A stretch of 64,000 nucleotides of DNA from Pseudomonas sp. R4-35-07 (GCF_003852235.1 NZ_CP027732.1:5456001-5520000), one strand, 5' to 3'; counted from the first letter of the stretch, positions 53,882-63,715 are shown. The notes: a model not told the origin generated them from the letters alone. Program-made: numbers and translations.

Positions 53882-56128
53882 CTATTTGCGCAACAGGCGC
53901 AGGCCATTGAACACCACCAGCAGGCTGACCCCCATGTCGGCAAACACCGCCATCCACATCGTCGCCATGCCCAGGAAGGTGACCGCCAGGAAGATGGCCT
54001 TGATCACCAGCGCCAGGACGATGTTCTGCTTGAGGATACTCGACGTTTGCCTGGAGAGCCGAATGAATGCCGGGATCTTGCGCAGATCATCGTCCATCAG
54101 CGCGACATCGGCGGTCTCGATGGCGGTGTCGGTGCCTGCGGCGGCCATGGCAAAGCCGATTTCGGCGCGTGCCAGGGCCGGCGCGTCGTTGATACCGTCG
54201 CCGACCATACCGACGCGGTGGCCTTGGCCGTAGAGCGTTTCAATGGCGTGCAGCTTATCGGTGGGCAGCAGGTCGCCCTGGGCCTGGTCGATACCGACCT
54301 GGGCAGCAATCGCCTGGGCGGTGTGAGTGTTATCGCCGGTGAGCATCAGGGTCTTGACGCCCAGTTCGTGCAGTTGCCGGATGGCTTCGCGGCTGCTGTC
54401 CTTGACCGTGTCGGCTACGGCGAACAGGGCCAGCGGGCCTGACTTGTCGAGCAGCAGCACCACGGACTTGCCTTGTTTTTCCAGGGCGAAGAGTTTCTCT
54501 TCCAGGGCCGGCGAGCACAGCCCGAGGTCTTCCACTAGACGGTGGTTGCCCAGGTGGTAGGTTTCGCCGTTTATGTCTCCGCGCACGCCACGACCGGGCA
54601 ATGCCGCGAAGTTATCCACAACGTAGGACGCCAGGTTTTTATCCACCGCCGCGTTGGCGATCGCCAGGGAGACCGGGTGGTCGGAACGGCCGGCCAAACT
54701 CGCGGCCAGCGCCGGCGCGCTGTCCTGCACCGTGGCGAACAGCGGCAAGTAGTCGGTTTGCACTGGCTTGCCGTGGGTGATGGTGCCGGTCTTGTCCAGG
54801 GCGAGGTAGTTGAGCTTGTAACCGCCCTCCAGGTACACGCCGCCCTTGATCAGGATGCCTTTGCGCGCCGCCGCCGCGAGGCCGCTGACAATGGTCACCG
54901 GGGTGGAAATCACCAAGGCGCACGGGCAGGCGACCACCAGCAACACCAGGGCGCGGTAGATCCAGTCGAACCAGACGCCCGCCATGAACAGCGGCGGTAT
55001 GACCGCCACGCCCAGGGCAAACAGGAACACCGCGGGTGTATAGACCTTGGAGAAGCGGTCGACAAAACGCTGGGTCGGTGCCCGCGAGCCCTGGGCCTGC
55101 TCCACCGCGTGAATGATCCGCGCCAACGTGGAATTGTTGGCCGCTGCGGTCACCTTGTATTCCAGGGAACCGGCCTGGTTGATCGTACCGGCGAAGACTT
55201 TATCGCCCAGGTTTTTTTCGATCGGCAGGCTTTCACCGGTGATCGGCGCCTGGTCGACCGTGGATTGACCGGCAGTCACCTCACCGTCCAGGCCAATGCG
55301 TTCGCCAGGCTTTACCCGCACGATGGCGCCTAAATCAATACTTTTGACCTCTTGCTCCAGCCATGAACCGTCCGCCTGGCGCACCGTGGCCTGCTCCGGG
55401 GTCATCTGCATCAAGCCGCTGATGGCATTGCGCGCACGGTCCAGGGACTTGGCCTCGATCAACTCGGCCACGGTAAACAGGAACATCACCATCGCCGCTT
55501 CCGGCCATTGGCCGATCAGCACGGCGCCGGTCACGGCGATACTCATCAGCGCGTTGATGTTCAGGTTCAGGTTTTTCAGGGCAATCCAGCCCTTTTTGTA
55601 GGTGGTGAGGCCACCGCTGAGAATCGACACCAGCGCCACCAGGGCGATCACCCAGGTCGGCGCCACGCCCGTGAAATGCAGGACTTCCGCGCCCAATGCC
55701 CCCACGCCCGAGACTGCCAGCGGCCACCAGTGCTTCTTGGCGGGCGGCGCGGCGGCGGGGGTGCCTTCTTCGATAGGGTCGGCCTGCATGCCGATGGATT
55801 TGATGGCATCGATGATCGGCGCAGTGCTCGGCAAGTCATGGGTGACGCCGAGGATGCGGTTGATCAGGTTGAATTCCAGCTGCTGCACCCCGGCGAGCTT
55901 GCCCAGTTTGTTCTGGATCAGCGTTTGTTCGGTGGGGCAGTCCATCGCTTCGATGCGAAAGGTGCTCAGGCGCGAGCCGGCGGTGGGAGCGTCGCTCAGC
56001 TGTACTTTTGCAGGCGCCGGGGTGCCGGAGCAGCACCCGCCGCCGTGGTCGTGCGCGGGCTTGAGCGTTTGCTCGCCGTGATCATGCTCGTGATCGTGCT
56101 TATGCGGGGTGTGGAGGGAATCGCTCAT
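53882..56128 (-). CDS. cadA: Heavy-metal translocating P-type ATPase (Zn/Cd/Pb exporter)
   Basis: A 748-residue P1B-2 ATPase from the ATG at 56128. The N-terminus is His-rich (HKHDHEHDHGEQ and AHDHGGGCC), then an HMA domain with EAMDCPTEQ. The membrane metal site is the CPC in VVACPCALVIS, the phosphorylation site DKTGTITHGK, with MVGDGINDAPALA as the hinge. These mark export of Zn2+, Cd2+ or Pb2+ from the cytoplasm. It is divergent from cadR with a MerR-type operator between, so metal-induced expression is expected. An in-frame extension to 56263 overlaps that operator and is not likely translated. Confidence 0.93.
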   Translation of the reverse strand: MSDSLHTPHKHDHEHDHGEQTLKPAHDHGGGCCSGTPAPAKVQLSDAPTAGSRLSTFRIEAMDCPTEQTLIQNKLGKLAGVQQLEFNLINRILGVTHDLPSTAPIIDAIKSIGMQADPIEEGTPAAAPPAKKHWWPLAVSGVGALGAEVLHFTGVAPTWVIALVALVSILSGGLTTYKKGWIALKNLNLNINALMSIAVTGAVLIGQWPEAAMVMFLFTVAELIEAKSLDRARNAISGLMQMTPEQATVRQADGSWLEQEVKSIDLGAIVRVKPGERIGLDGEVTAGQSTVDQAPITGESLPIEKNLGDKVFAGTINQAGSLEYKVTAAANNSTLARIIHAVEQAQGSRAPTQRFVDRFSKVYTPAVFLFALGVAVIPPLFMAGVWFDWIYRALVLLVVACPCALVISTPVTIVSGLAAAARKGILIKGGVYLEGGYKLNYLALDKTGTITHGKPVQTDYLPLFATVQDSAPALAASLAGRSDHPVSLAIANAAVDKNLASYVVDNFAALPGRGVRGDINGETYHLGNHRLVEDLGLCSPALEEKLFALEKQGKSVVLLLDKSGPLALFAVADTVKDSSREAIRQLHELGVKTLMLTGDNTHTAQAIAAQVGIDQAQGDLLPTDKLHAIETLYGQGHRVGMVGDGINDAPALARAEIGFAMAAAGTDTAIETADVALMDDDLRKIPAFIRLSRQTSSILKQNIVLALVIKAIFLAVTFLGMATMWMAVFADMGVSLLVVFNGLRLLRK

Positions 56129-56165
56129 GCTGTCGCGTCCGTAGATGTGCCTGTTGCCAAGTAAA

Positions 56166-56188
56166 GACCCTGTAGCCACTATAGGGTC
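56166..56188. promoter_or_regulatory. CadR operator in the cadA/cadR divergent promoter region
   Basis: GACCCTGTAG (56166-56175) and CTATAGGGTC (56179-56188) form a 10-bp inverted repeat with one mismatch around CCA. The reverse complement agrees with the CadR box I recall from P. putida. On the minus strand TTGACC (56190-56185) and TTTACT (56165-56160) are 19 bp apart. That is the lengthened spacing of MerR-family activated promoters, pointing to cadA. Confidence 0.85.
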
Positions 56189-56213
56189 AAGCACCCATTT
56201 GGAGATTGCTGCG

Positions 56214-56654
56214 ATGAAGATCGGCGAACTGGCCAAACTGACCGACTGCCCGGTGGAAACCATCCGTTATTACGAGAAGGAAAGCCTGCTGCCACCCCCG
56301 GCGCGCACTGACGGCAACTACCGGGTGTACACCCAGGCGCACACCGAGCGGCTGATCTTTATCCGCAACTGCCGCAGCCTCGACATGACCCTGGAAGAAA
56401 TCCGCAGCCTGCTCAACCTGCGTGACAGCCCACAGGACCAATGCGAAAGCGTGAATGCGCTGATCGACGAACATATCCACCATGTAAAAGCGCGGATCGA
56501 TGGGCTGCTGGCGTTGCAGGAACAATTGCTGGACCTGCGCCAGCGCTGTGGCGGCGGGGCGCAGTGCGGGATCTTGCAGCGCTTGGAGGTCAGCGGGAGC
56601 GTGCAGGCCAGCGAGGCCGAGCCGTCGCATGTGGGCAGAAGCCACGGGCATTAG
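56214..56654 (+). CDS. cadR: MerR-family Cd(II)/Pb(II)-responsive regulator CadR
   Basis: A 146-residue MerR-type activator. The N-terminal winged helix starts MKIGELAKLTDCPVETIRYY and continues with NYRVYTQAHTERL. The metal-sensing cysteines include Cys12 in the helix-turn-helix and those in DQCESV and QRCGGGAQCG. The His-containing tail (HVGRSHGH) is the extension known from Pseudomonas CadR. It is divergent from cadA across 85 bp containing the operator. The start at 56214 follows GGAGATTGCTGCG. Confidence 0.92.
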   Translation: MKIGELAKLTDCPVETIRYYEKESLLPPPARTDGNYRVYTQAHTERLIFIRNCRSLDMTLEEIRSLLNLRDSPQDQCESVNALIDEHIHHVKARIDGLLALQEQLLDLRQRCGGGAQCGILQRLEVSGSVQASEAEPSHVGRSHGH

Positions 56655-56673
56655 ACTTAAGTGAACGCGGACC

Positions 56674-56769
56674 AAATGTGGGAGGGGGCTTGCCCCCGAT
56701 TACGGTGTGTCAGCCATAGAAATGCTGGCTGATCCACCGCTATCGGGGGCAAGCCCCCTCCCACATTTA
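56674..56769. repeat. REP pair (GTGGGAGGGGGCTTGC family)
   Basis: Left arm ATGTGGGAGGGGGCTTGCCC, right arm GGGCAAGCCCCCTCCCACAT. It lies between the convergent cadR and thyA genes. Both arms have the CCCCCGAT/ATCGGGGG variant. Confidence 0.92.
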
Positions 56770-56783
56770 GATCAGGACAGACT

Positions 56784-57617
56784 TCAGATCGCCACGTCAG
56801 CCTTGATGCTTGGGTCGGCGTCGTAGCCGACGATTTCAAAGTCTTCGAACTTGTAGTCGTAGATCGACGCCGGTTTACGCTTGATCACCAGTTCCGGCAG
56901 CTTCTTGGGCGTGCGCGCCAGCTGGGTCTGGATCTGCTCCATGTGGTTGCTGTACGCATGGGTGTCGCCGGTGGTGACGATGATCTCGTGGGGGATCAGG
57001 TCGCACTGCTGGGCCAGCATGTGGGTCAGCAACGCCAGGGCGGCAGTGTTATAGGGCAGGCCGAGGAATACATCGGAGCTGCGGATGTATAACTGCATCG
57101 ACAGATGGCCATCATGCACAAAGGCCTGGTACAGCAGGTGGCACGGTGGCAAGGCCTGCTTGCCGTTGCGCGCGTTTTCCTGGGGGCTCTTGGTTTCATC
57201 CGGCAGGTATTCGACGTTCCAGCCGTGGAACAGGATGCGGCGGCTGTTGGGGTTGGTCTTCAACGTCTCGACCATGTAGTCGATCTGGTTGATCTTGCCG
57301 CCGTCCTTGGTCGGCCAGGCGGTCCACTGCTCGCCGTACACCGGGCCCAGGTCGCCGTCTTCGGTGGCCCATTCATCCCAGATACGCACGCCGTTTTCGT
57401 TGAGCCACTTGATGTTGGTGTTGCCGCTCAACATCCAGATCAGTTCGTTGGCGATGCTTTTGAAATGCAGCTTCTTGGTGGTCAGCAGCGGGAAGCCATC
57501 GGCCAGGTTATGCCGATACTGACGGGCGAACACGGCCTTGGTGCCGGTGCCGGTACGATCGCCCTTGGTCAGGCCATTGGTCACGACGTCGTGCAGGAGT
57601 TCGAGGTATTGCTTCAT
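56784..57617 (-). CDS. thyA: Thymidylate synthase
   Basis: ThyA methylates dUMP to dTMP with methylenetetrahydrofolate. The 277-residue protein has the active-site Cys in [24 protein letters not shown] near the start and the dUMP-binding [16 protein letters not shown] with [10 protein letters not shown]. It is slightly longer than the E. coli enzyme because of an insertion around [13 protein letters not shown], common in pseudomonads. It follows lgt on the minus strand after a 51-bp gap holding a hairpin. Confidence 0.95.
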   Translation of the reverse strand: MKQYLELLHDVVTNGLTKGDRTGTGTKAVFARQYRHNLADGFPLLTTKKLHFKSIANELIWMLSGNTNIKWLNENGVRIWDEWATEDGDLGPVYGEQWTAWPTKDGGKINQIDYMVETLKTNPNSRRILFHGWNVEYLPDETKSPQENARNGKQALPPCHLLYQAFVHDGHLSMQLYIRSSDVFLGLPYNTAALALLTHMLAQQCDLIPHEIIVTTGDTHAYSNHMEQIQTQLARTPKKLPELVIKRKPASIYDYKFEDFEIVGYDADPSIKADVAI

Positions 57618-57638
57618 GTGGGTACCCGTATCGTTGAA

Positions 57639-57660
57639 GCCGAGGCGCGCACGCCTCGGC
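57639..57660 (-). terminator. Perfect hairpin between lgt and thyA
   Basis: GCCGAGGCG (57639-57647) and CGCCTCGGC (57652-57660) form a 9-bp stem with a 4-base loop. There is no long T run. It may attenuate or process the lgt-thyA message rather than end it. Confidence 0.5.
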
Positions 57661-57668
57661 GTTCGAAT

Positions 57669-58481
57669 TTAAAGCGCGGTGCTCTTGATGCCTTGTGGGC
57701 GGTTGTAAGCCCACCACAGCAGGCCCAGGCCGACCAGGATCATCGGGATGCTGAGCACCTGCCCCATGGTCAACCAGCCCCACGCCAGGTAGCCCAACTG
57801 CGCATCCGGTACGCGCACGAACTCGACGATGAAGCGGAAGATCCCGTAGAACAGCGCGAACATCCCCGACACGGCCATGGTTGGGCGTGGCTTGCGCGAG
57901 AAGATGTACAGGATGAGGAACAATGCCACACCTTCCAGGGCGAACTGGTACAGCTGCGACGGATGGCGCGGCAGTTGCGCCGGGTCGCTGAACGGCGGGA
58001 AAACCATGGCCCACGGCACATCGGTCGGCTTGCCCCACAGCTCAGCGTTGATGAAGTTACCGATACGCCCAGCGCCCAGGCCAATCGGCACCAGCGGCGC
58101 GACGAAGTCCATCAGCTGGAAAAACGACTTGCCGTTGCGCCGGCCAAACCACCAGGCGGCGATCATCACGCCGATAAACCCGCCGTGGAACGCCATGCCG
58201 CCCTTCCACACCTCAAAGATCAGCGTCGGGTTGGCGATGTAGGCCGACAGATCGTAGAACAGCACATACCCGAGTCGCCCACCGACAATGACCCCCATCG
58301 ACAACCAGAACACCATGTCGGAGAGTTTCTCCTTGGTCCAGGTCGGGTCGAAACGGTTCAGGCGCCGGGACGCCAGCAGCCAGGCACCGCCGATGCCGAT
58401 CAGGTACATCAACCCATACCAATGGATTTTCAGCGGACCGATGGCCAGGGCCACCGGGTCGATCTGCGGGTAAGGCAGCAT
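57669..58481 (-). CDS. lgt: Prolipoprotein diacylglyceryl transferase
   Basis: Lgt attaches diacylglycerol to the lipobox cysteine of prelipoproteins in the inner membrane. The 270-residue protein has about seven hydrophobic helices. The signature [17 protein letters not shown] contains the essential Arg and Asn, and [13 protein letters not shown] the conserved lipid-handling segment. MAFHGGFIG supplies the key His. The lgt-thyA order is conserved in many proteobacteria, and the two are probably co-transcribed. Confidence 0.95.
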   Translation of the reverse strand: MLPYPQIDPVALAIGPLKIHWYGLMYLIGIGGAWLLASRRLNRFDPTWTKEKLSDMVFWLSMGVIVGGRLGYVLFYDLSAYIANPTLIFEVWKGGMAFHGGFIGVMIAAWWFGRRNGKSFFQLMDFVAPLVPIGLGAGRIGNFINAELWGKPTDVPWAMVFPPFSDPAQLPRHPSQLYQFALEGVALFLILYIFSRKPRPTMAVSGMFALFYGIFRFIVEFVRVPDAQLGYLAWGWLTMGQVLSIPMILVGLGLLWWAYNRPQGIKSTAL

Positions 58482-58699
58482 TGCGACTCCTCGTTAAAAC
58501 ATTTAGTCATGACGCACCGGACCATGCCGATGCGCGATTAAGCCTGCGTTACAGCTGCGAGATCAAATTAAGAAGTTCACATACACACCAAACAGCCCGG
58601 CATGTTAACGGATGGAAGGTGCGCGGCCCAACTTCGTTACGATGGAACGCCCGCGGTTCTGTGGGTAGAGTGAGGAAAAAACACACAAGGGATCGCCCG

Positions 58700-59446
58700 A
58701 TGTGCCTGATTGTTTTTGCCTGGCGGCCGGGCCATGCCCAGCCGCTGATCGTCGCGGCCAACCGTGATGAATTCTACGCCCGGCCCAGCCTGCCGCTGGC
58801 TCAATGGCCGGATGCACCACAGGTCTTTGCCGGCCGCGATCAGGAAGCGGGCGGCACTTGGCTGGGGGTCAACGCCGAGGGGCGCTTCGCCGCGCTCACC
58901 AATATCCGCGACCCGCACCAGCCGCCGTCACGCAAGTCCCGGGGTGAGCTGGTGGCGCGCTTTCTCAGTGGTTCGCTGCCGATTGACGATTATTTGGCGG
59001 AAGTTAACGGTCGTTCGATTGAATACGCCGGGTTTAATCTATTAGTGGGCACGCGGGATGAGCTTTGGCACTACAACGCCAATAAGACCGAGCCGATGCG
59101 TTTGGAGGCGGGCGTGTACGGTTTATCCAATGCCGGCTTGGATACGCCCTGGCCGAAGCTGCTCAAGGCCAAGGCGGCACTCGTTGAAATCCTCGACGAT
59201 CCACAGCCGGACGCGTTGCTGGGGATCTTGAGTGACCCGCAGACCGCACCGTTTGCTGAACTGCCGGATACCGGCGTCGGCTTGGCGACGGAGAGTTTGC
59301 TGTCGAGTGTGTTTATCGCCAGCCCGAGTTACGGGACGCGGGCAAGCACAGCGTTGATCGTGAATGCCGACGGGACGCGGCGGATGGTGGAGCGCAGTTT
59401 CGGGCCGCAGGGTGGGCGGTTGGGCGAGGTCGAGCTCAATCTCTAA
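58700..59446 (+). CDS. NRDE (TANGO2-like) family protein
   Basis: A 248-residue cytoplasmic protein of the NRDE family, whose eukaryotic relative TANGO2 has been linked to lipid or heme handling. The start at 58700 gives MCLIVFAW with Cys2, often treated as an N-terminal nucleophile candidate. The name-giving NRDE is at residues 21-24, followed by GGTWLGVN and ALTNIRDP. YGLSNAGLDTPWPKL is near the middle and STALIVNADG near the end. It is divergent from lgt across 218 bp in which I see no further gene. Function unknown. Confidence 0.87.
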   Translation: MCLIVFAWRPGHAQPLIVAANRDEFYARPSLPLAQWPDAPQVFAGRDQEAGGTWLGVNAEGRFAALTNIRDPHQPPSRKSRGELVARFLSGSLPIDDYLAEVNGRSIEYAGFNLLVGTRDELWHYNANKTEPMRLEAGVYGLSNAGLDTPWPKLLKAKAALVEILDDPQPDALLGILSDPQTAPFAELPDTGVGLATESLLSSVFIASPSYGTRASTALIVNADGTRRMVERSFGPQGGRLGEVELNL

Positions 59447-59460
59447 CCCCACCGAAAATC

Positions 59461-59557
59461 AAATGTGGGAGGGGGGCTTGCTCCCGATTGCGGTGTGTCA
59501 GCTAAACATGTGCTGACAGTTACACCGCTATCGGGAGCAAGCCCCCTCCCACATTTT
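59461..59557. repeat. REP pair (GTGGGAGGGGGCTTGC family) with one-base G insertion
   Basis: The left arm has six G in GGGAGGGGGGCTTGC, one more than the other copies. The right arm GAGCAAGCCCCCTCCCACAT is normal. It lies between the convergent NRDE and ptsP genes. Confidence 0.9.
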
Positions 59558-59572
59558 GATTGGCGCCAGGAT

Positions 59573-61852
59573 TTAGAGGGTTTTCGCCGAGGCCGGATTG
59601 ATCATCCGCGTCAGCCCCAAATTCTTCAGCGCCAATTGCAGCGAGCTGTGGATAACTTGCGGGTTGTCGATGGTCATCAGTTCGGCCAGCAAATCCTTGG
59701 CCATGCTCAATTCAACCTGGCGCAGCATCCATTTCACTTTGGGCAAGTTGGTGGCGTTCATCGACAGGCTGTCAAAGCCCATCGCCATCAACAGCACCGC
59801 CGCCGCCGGGTCGCCGGCCATTTCACCGCAGATACTCACCGGCTTGCCTTCGGCATGGGCGTCGCGCACCACATGCTGCAGCGCTTGTAGCACGGCCGGG
59901 TGCAGGTAGTCGTACAGGTCGGCTACCCGCGGGTTGTTGCGGTCCACAGCGAGCAGGTATTGGGTCAGGTCGTTAGAGCCTACCGACAGGAAGTCCACCT
60001 GCCGTGCCAGCTCCTTGGCCTGGTACACCGCCGCCGGGATTTCGATCATCACGCCAATTGGCGGCATCGGCACGTCGGCGCCTTCGTCGCGCACTTCGCC
60101 CCAGGCACGGTGGATCAGGTGCAAGGCTTCTTCCAGCTCGTGGGTGCCGGAGATCATCGGCAGCAGGATGCGCAAGTTATTCAGGCCTTCGCTGGCCTTG
60201 AGCATGGCGCGGGTCTGCACCAGGAAAATTTCAGGGTGGTCGAGGGTGACGCGAATCCCGCGCCAGCCGAGGAAGGGGTTGTCTTCCTTGATCGGGAAAT
60301 ACGACAGTGACTTGTCGCCGCCGATATCCAGGCTGCGCATGGTCACCGGCAACGGGTGGAAGGCCTGCAGTTGCTCGCGATAAATCGCCAGCTGCTCCTT
60401 CTCACTCGGGAAACGCTGGTTGATCATGAACGGTACTTCGGTGCGGTACAGCCCCACCCCTTCAGCGCCGCGCTGTTGCGCCCGCGCCACATCGGCCAGC
60501 AGGCCGGTGTTCACCAGCAGCGGCACGCGGTGGCCGTCGAGGGTCACGCACGGCAACTCGCGCAACGAGTCGAGGCCCAGCGCCAGTTGTTTCTCTTCCT
60601 CGACCACTTCGGCGTATTGCTTGCGCAGCAATTCGCTGGGGTTGGTAAAGACTTCGCCGCGATGACCATCGACGATCATGTCGATGCCATCCACCTTGGA
60701 ATACGGCAGGTCCACCAAGCCCATCACCGTCGGAATGCCCATGGCGCGAGCCAGGATCGCAACGTGGGAGTTACCCGAGCCCAATACCGAGACCAGGCCG
60801 ACCAACTTGCCCTCAGGCACTTCGCCGAGCATGGTGGCGGTCAGTTCTTCGCTGATCAGGATGGTGTTGTCGGGGTAGACCAGATTGGTGGTGCGGTCTT
60901 CCTGCAGGTAGGCCAGCAGACGGCGACCGAGGTCACGCACATCCGAGGCGCGCTCGCGCAGGTAAGCGTCGTCCATCAATTCGAAACGGTTGACGTGATC
61001 GGTAACCACTTGGCGCAGCGCGCCCTGGGCCCACTGGCCGGTCTTGATCACGGTCTTGACTTCATTACCCAGGGACGCGTCGTCGAGCATCATCTGGTAC
61101 ACGTCGAACAGCGCACGCTCTTCCGGGCGCAACTGGGTGGCCAGCTTGGTCGACAGGTTGCGCATGTCGGCGCGTACGCCTTCCAGGGCGGTCTTGAACA
61201 GTTTGATTTCAGCGTCGATGTCGTGAACGGTCTTGTCCGGTACCACATCGAGGTCGGCCGGTGGCAGCATGACCACCGCCGTACCGACGGCGGCACCCGG
61301 CGAACCCGGCACGCCGACGAACTTGGCTTCCTGGATGCCCTTGCCCTGGCGACCCAGGCCGCGAATCGAGCCCGTGGCTTCGGCGTGGGCGATAACCCCG
61401 GCCAGCTGCGCGCTCATGGTCACCAGGAAGGCTTCTTCACCTTCGTCGAACTGGCGGCGTTCTTTCTGTTGGATGACCAGCACGCCGACGACGCGGCGGT
61501 GGTGAATGATCGGCGCGCCGAGAAACGAGGCGTAGCGCTCTTCGCCGGTTTCGGCAAAGTAGCGATAACGCGGGTGATCGGCCGCGTTTTCAAGGTTCAG
61601 GGGTTCTTCACGCGTCCCCACCAGGCCCACCAGACCTTCATTGGGTGCCATGCTGACTTTGCCGATGGAGCGCTTGTTCAAGCCCTCGGTGGCCATCAGC
61701 ACAAAACGGTTGGTCTCGGGGTCCAGCAGGTAAACCGAGCAGACCTGGCTGCCCATGGCTTCCTTGACGCGCAACACAATAATCCCCAACGCCGCCTTGA
61801 GATCCTTGGCGGAGTTAACTTCCTGGACGATCTTGCGCAGCGTATTGAGCAT
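59573..61852 (-). CDS. ptsP: PEP-protein phosphotransferase PtsP (enzyme I-Ntr)
   Basis: PtsP starts the nitrogen-type phosphotransferase chain (PtsP-NPr-EIIA-Ntr), a regulatory relay rather than a sugar importer. The 759-residue protein has an N-terminal GAF domain (about residues 1-150, with VCSVYLLDPETNRFVL) and an enzyme I body. The phospho-His lies in GSGNSHVAILARAMGIPTVMG. GVGLYRTEVPFM and SVGSNDLTQYLLAVDRNN are the PEP-binding signatures. rppH lies 22 bp upstream on the same strand, an order shared with P. aeruginosa and E. coli. Confidence 0.95.
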   Translation of the reverse strand: MLNTLRKIVQEVNSAKDLKAALGIIVLRVKEAMGSQVCSVYLLDPETNRFVLMATEGLNKRSIGKVSMAPNEGLVGLVGTREEPLNLENAADHPRYRYFAETGEERYASFLGAPIIHHRRVVGVLVIQQKERRQFDEGEEAFLVTMSAQLAGVIAHAEATGSIRGLGRQGKGIQEAKFVGVPGSPGAAVGTAVVMLPPADLDVVPDKTVHDIDAEIKLFKTALEGVRADMRNLSTKLATQLRPEERALFDVYQMMLDDASLGNEVKTVIKTGQWAQGALRQVVTDHVNRFELMDDAYLRERASDVRDLGRRLLAYLQEDRTTNLVYPDNTILISEELTATMLGEVPEGKLVGLVSVLGSGNSHVAILARAMGIPTVMGLVDLPYSKVDGIDMIVDGHRGEVFTNPSELLRKQYAEVVEEEKQLALGLDSLRELPCVTLDGHRVPLLVNTGLLADVARAQQRGAEGVGLYRTEVPFMINQRFPSEKEQLAIYREQLQAFHPLPVTMRSLDIGGDKSLSYFPIKEDNPFLGWRGIRVTLDHPEIFLVQTRAMLKASEGLNNLRILLPMISGTHELEEALHLIHRAWGEVRDEGADVPMPPIGVMIEIPAAVYQAKELARQVDFLSVGSNDLTQYLLAVDRNNPRVADLYDYLHPAVLQALQHVVRDAHAEGKPVSICGEMAGDPAAAVLLMAMGFDSLSMNATNLPKVKWMLRQVELSMAKDLLAELMTIDNPQVIHSSLQLALKNLGLTRMINPASAKTL

Positions 61853-61874
61853 GGCTCGGGGTCGAACTCCGTCG

Positions 61875-62354
61875 TCAGTCGCGCGCTAAAAGGCGCGGGG
61901 CAAGCTCTTTGAGAGCGCGACGATAAACCTCGCGCTTGAATGTCACCACCTGGCCCAGCGGATACCAATAACTGACCCAGCGCCAGCCATCGAACTCCGG
62001 TTTACCGGTCAAATCCATCCGCACCCGCTGCTCATTGGAGATCAGGCGCAGGAGAAACCATTTCTGCTTCTGGCCGATACACAGCGGTTGGCTGTGGGTA
62101 CGCACCAGGCGTTGCGGCAAACGATAGCGCAACCAGCCCCGGGTGCAGGCCAGAATCTGCACATCTTCGCGCTCAAGGCCGACTTCTTCGTTCAACTCAC
62201 GGTACAAGGCGTCTTCAGGGGTTTCGTCGGGGTTGATCCCACCTTGAGGAAACTGCCAGGCATCTTGGTTGATTCGGCGAGCCCATAGCACCTGTCCGGC
62301 ATCATTCGTAAGAATAATCCCGACATTAGGACGGAAACCATCGGGGTCGATCAC
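61875..62354 (-). CDS. rppH: RNA 5'-pyrophosphohydrolase RppH (Nudix)
   Basis: RppH removes pyrophosphate from mRNA 5' ends and so starts RNase E decay. The 159-residue protein begins at the GTG at 62354 (read as [15 protein letters not shown]); no ATG fits the conserved N-terminus, and a longer frame from 62414 has non-family residues. The Nudix box is [20 protein letters not shown] followed by VGL. It is followed by ptsP after 22 bp and is divergent from the HAD phosphatase gene. Confidence 0.94.
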   Translation of the reverse strand: MIDPDGFRPNVGIILTNDAGQVLWARRINQDAWQFPQGGINPDETPEDALYRELNEEVGLEREDVQILACTRGWLRYRLPQRLVRTHSQPLCIGQKQKWFLLRLISNEQRVRMDLTGKPEFDGWRWVSYWYPLGQVVTFKREVYRRALKELAPRLLARD

Positions 62355-62497
62355 GGCAACAACCTCGCAAACGCATGTCGCCGCATTGTTCCACAAAGGT
62401 TCATCCAGCGGCAACGAGGCTTCTTACCTTATGTGCACTCTTGTGAAAAGACCGTATTCTGGACGCCTTTTTACAGACTTTTCAGCGAGTAACCGCA

Positions 62498-63154
62498 ATG
62501 CGCCTGGCTTTATTCGACTTGGACAACACGCTCCTGGGCGGTGACAGCGATCACGCCTGGGGTGATTACCTGTGTGAACGCAGGATTCTCGACCCGGTAG
62601 CTTACAAGGCGCGTAACGACGCGTTCTATCAGGACTACCTGGCCGGCAAGCTGGACAACGCCGCTTACCTGAACTTCTGCCTGGAAATCCTCGGCCGCAC
62701 CGAGATGGCTCAGTTGGACGAATGGCACAACGACTATATGCGCGACTGCATCGAACCGATCATGCTGCCCAAGGCAGTGGAACTGCTGGCCAAGCACCGC
62801 GCCGCTGGCGACATGCTGGTGATCATCACCGCCACCAACCGTTTCGTCACCGCGCCGATTGCCGCACGGCTGGGGGTTGAAACCCTGATCGCCACCGAGT
62901 GCGAGATGGAAAATGGCCGCTACACCGGGCGCAGCACCGATGTGCCGTGCTTTCGTGAAGGCAAGGTGACGCGCTTGAACCGTTGGCTGGAAGAGACCGG
63001 GTATAGCCTGGAAGACAGCTACTTCTATAGCGACTCGATGAATGATTTGCCGCTGCTGGAGCAGGTGACTCATCCGGTGGCGGTGGATCCGGACCCGAAT
63101 TTGCGGGCCGAGGCTGAAAAGCGGGGCTGGCCGGTGATTACGCTGCGCGGCTGA
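62498..63154 (+). CDS. HAD-superfamily IB phosphatase (SerB-like)
   Basis: A 218-residue HAD subfamily IB hydrolase. Motif I is [15 protein letters not shown] with two catalytic Asp residues. Motif II lies in [11 protein letters not shown], the motif III Lys in [10 protein letters not shown] and motif IV in [14 protein letters not shown]. The cap sequence differs from true phosphoserine phosphatase. Family members in this position (divergent from rppH) are usually annotated only as HAD hydrolases; a phosphoserine- or histidinol-phosphate-like substrate is possible but unproven. Confidence 0.86.
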   Translation: MRLALFDLDNTLLGGDSDHAWGDYLCERRILDPVAYKARNDAFYQDYLAGKLDNAAYLNFCLEILGRTEMAQLDEWHNDYMRDCIEPIMLPKAVELLAKHRAAGDMLVIITATNRFVTAPIAARLGVETLIATECEMENGRYTGRSTDVPCFREGKVTRLNRWLEETGYSLEDSYFYSDSMNDLPLLEQVTHPVAVDPDPNLRAEAEKRGWPVITLRG

Positions 63155-63158
63155 TAAA

Positions 63159-63228
63159 GCTATCGGGGGCAAGCCCCCTCCCACAGGGGAACGCATTCCA
63201 ATGTGGGAGGGGGCTTGCCCCCGATGCA
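63159..63228. repeat. REP pair, tail-to-tail order
   Basis: CTATCGGGGGCAAGCCCCCT comes first and ATGTGGGAGGGGGCTTGCCC second, about 20 bp apart. It lies between the convergent HAD phosphatase and DUF2269 genes. Confidence 0.9.
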
Positions 63229-63247
63229 GGCGACACGGGCCCAAGCC

Positions 63248-63715
63248 TTACATAGGCTTGGCCACCATCAGGTAGAAAATCGCCATGAACGCCAGGAATG
63301 CAGGCCAACCCAGGCCAAACCACCAGCGCATATAGGTTGCGGCCTTGAGTGGCATCGTCGTACCTTCGCGCAACGCCTGTTCCGCCATCTGGTGCACACG
63401 AATCTGCAACCACACCACTGGCAGCCAGCAGATCCCCGCCAACACATACAAACCGAACGTCCACTGCAACCAACTCTGCTGCAACGACCAACCCGCCAGA
63501 TGCATCAAGCCGATCCCACTCAATGGCTGGAACACTGCCGTGGTCGCGGTAAACGCCCAGTCGGCAAAGACCAGGTGCTTGAATGTTACGGCGATCACTT
63601 CCACTTTGCCGCTGCGCCAGGCGCGCAACGCGTAGTAGGCCGAGCCCGCGCCCAGCCCGAATAGGATGGTGGACGAAAGGATATGCAGGGTTTTGAGCAG
63701 CAGGTAAGCACTCAT
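63248..63715 (-). CDS. DUF2269 family membrane protein
   Basis: A 155-residue integral membrane protein. Four hydrophobic segments are visible: LLLKTLHILSSTILFGLGAG near the N-terminus, WAFTATTAVFQPL, FGLYVLAGICWLPVVWLQI and the C-terminal PAFLAFMAIFYLMVA. The ATG at 63715 overlaps by 4 bp the stop of the upstream membrane gene, which supports it over the GTG at 63724. The family has no known function; it often accompanies a DoxX-like gene, as here. Confidence 0.83.
   Translation of the reverse strand: MSAYLLLKTLHILSSTILFGLGAGSAYYALRAWRSGKVEVIAVTFKHLVFADWAFTATTAVFQPLSGIGLMHLAGWSLQQSWLQWTFGLYVLAGICWLPVVWLQIRVHQMAEQALREGTTMPLKAATYMRWWFGLGWPAFLAFMAIFYLMVAKPM

Noticed and set aside
53882..56263. 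Longer CadA start at 56263
   Set aside because: It would run through the CadR operator and overlap the cadR start; the His-rich N-terminus begins naturally at the ATG at 56128.
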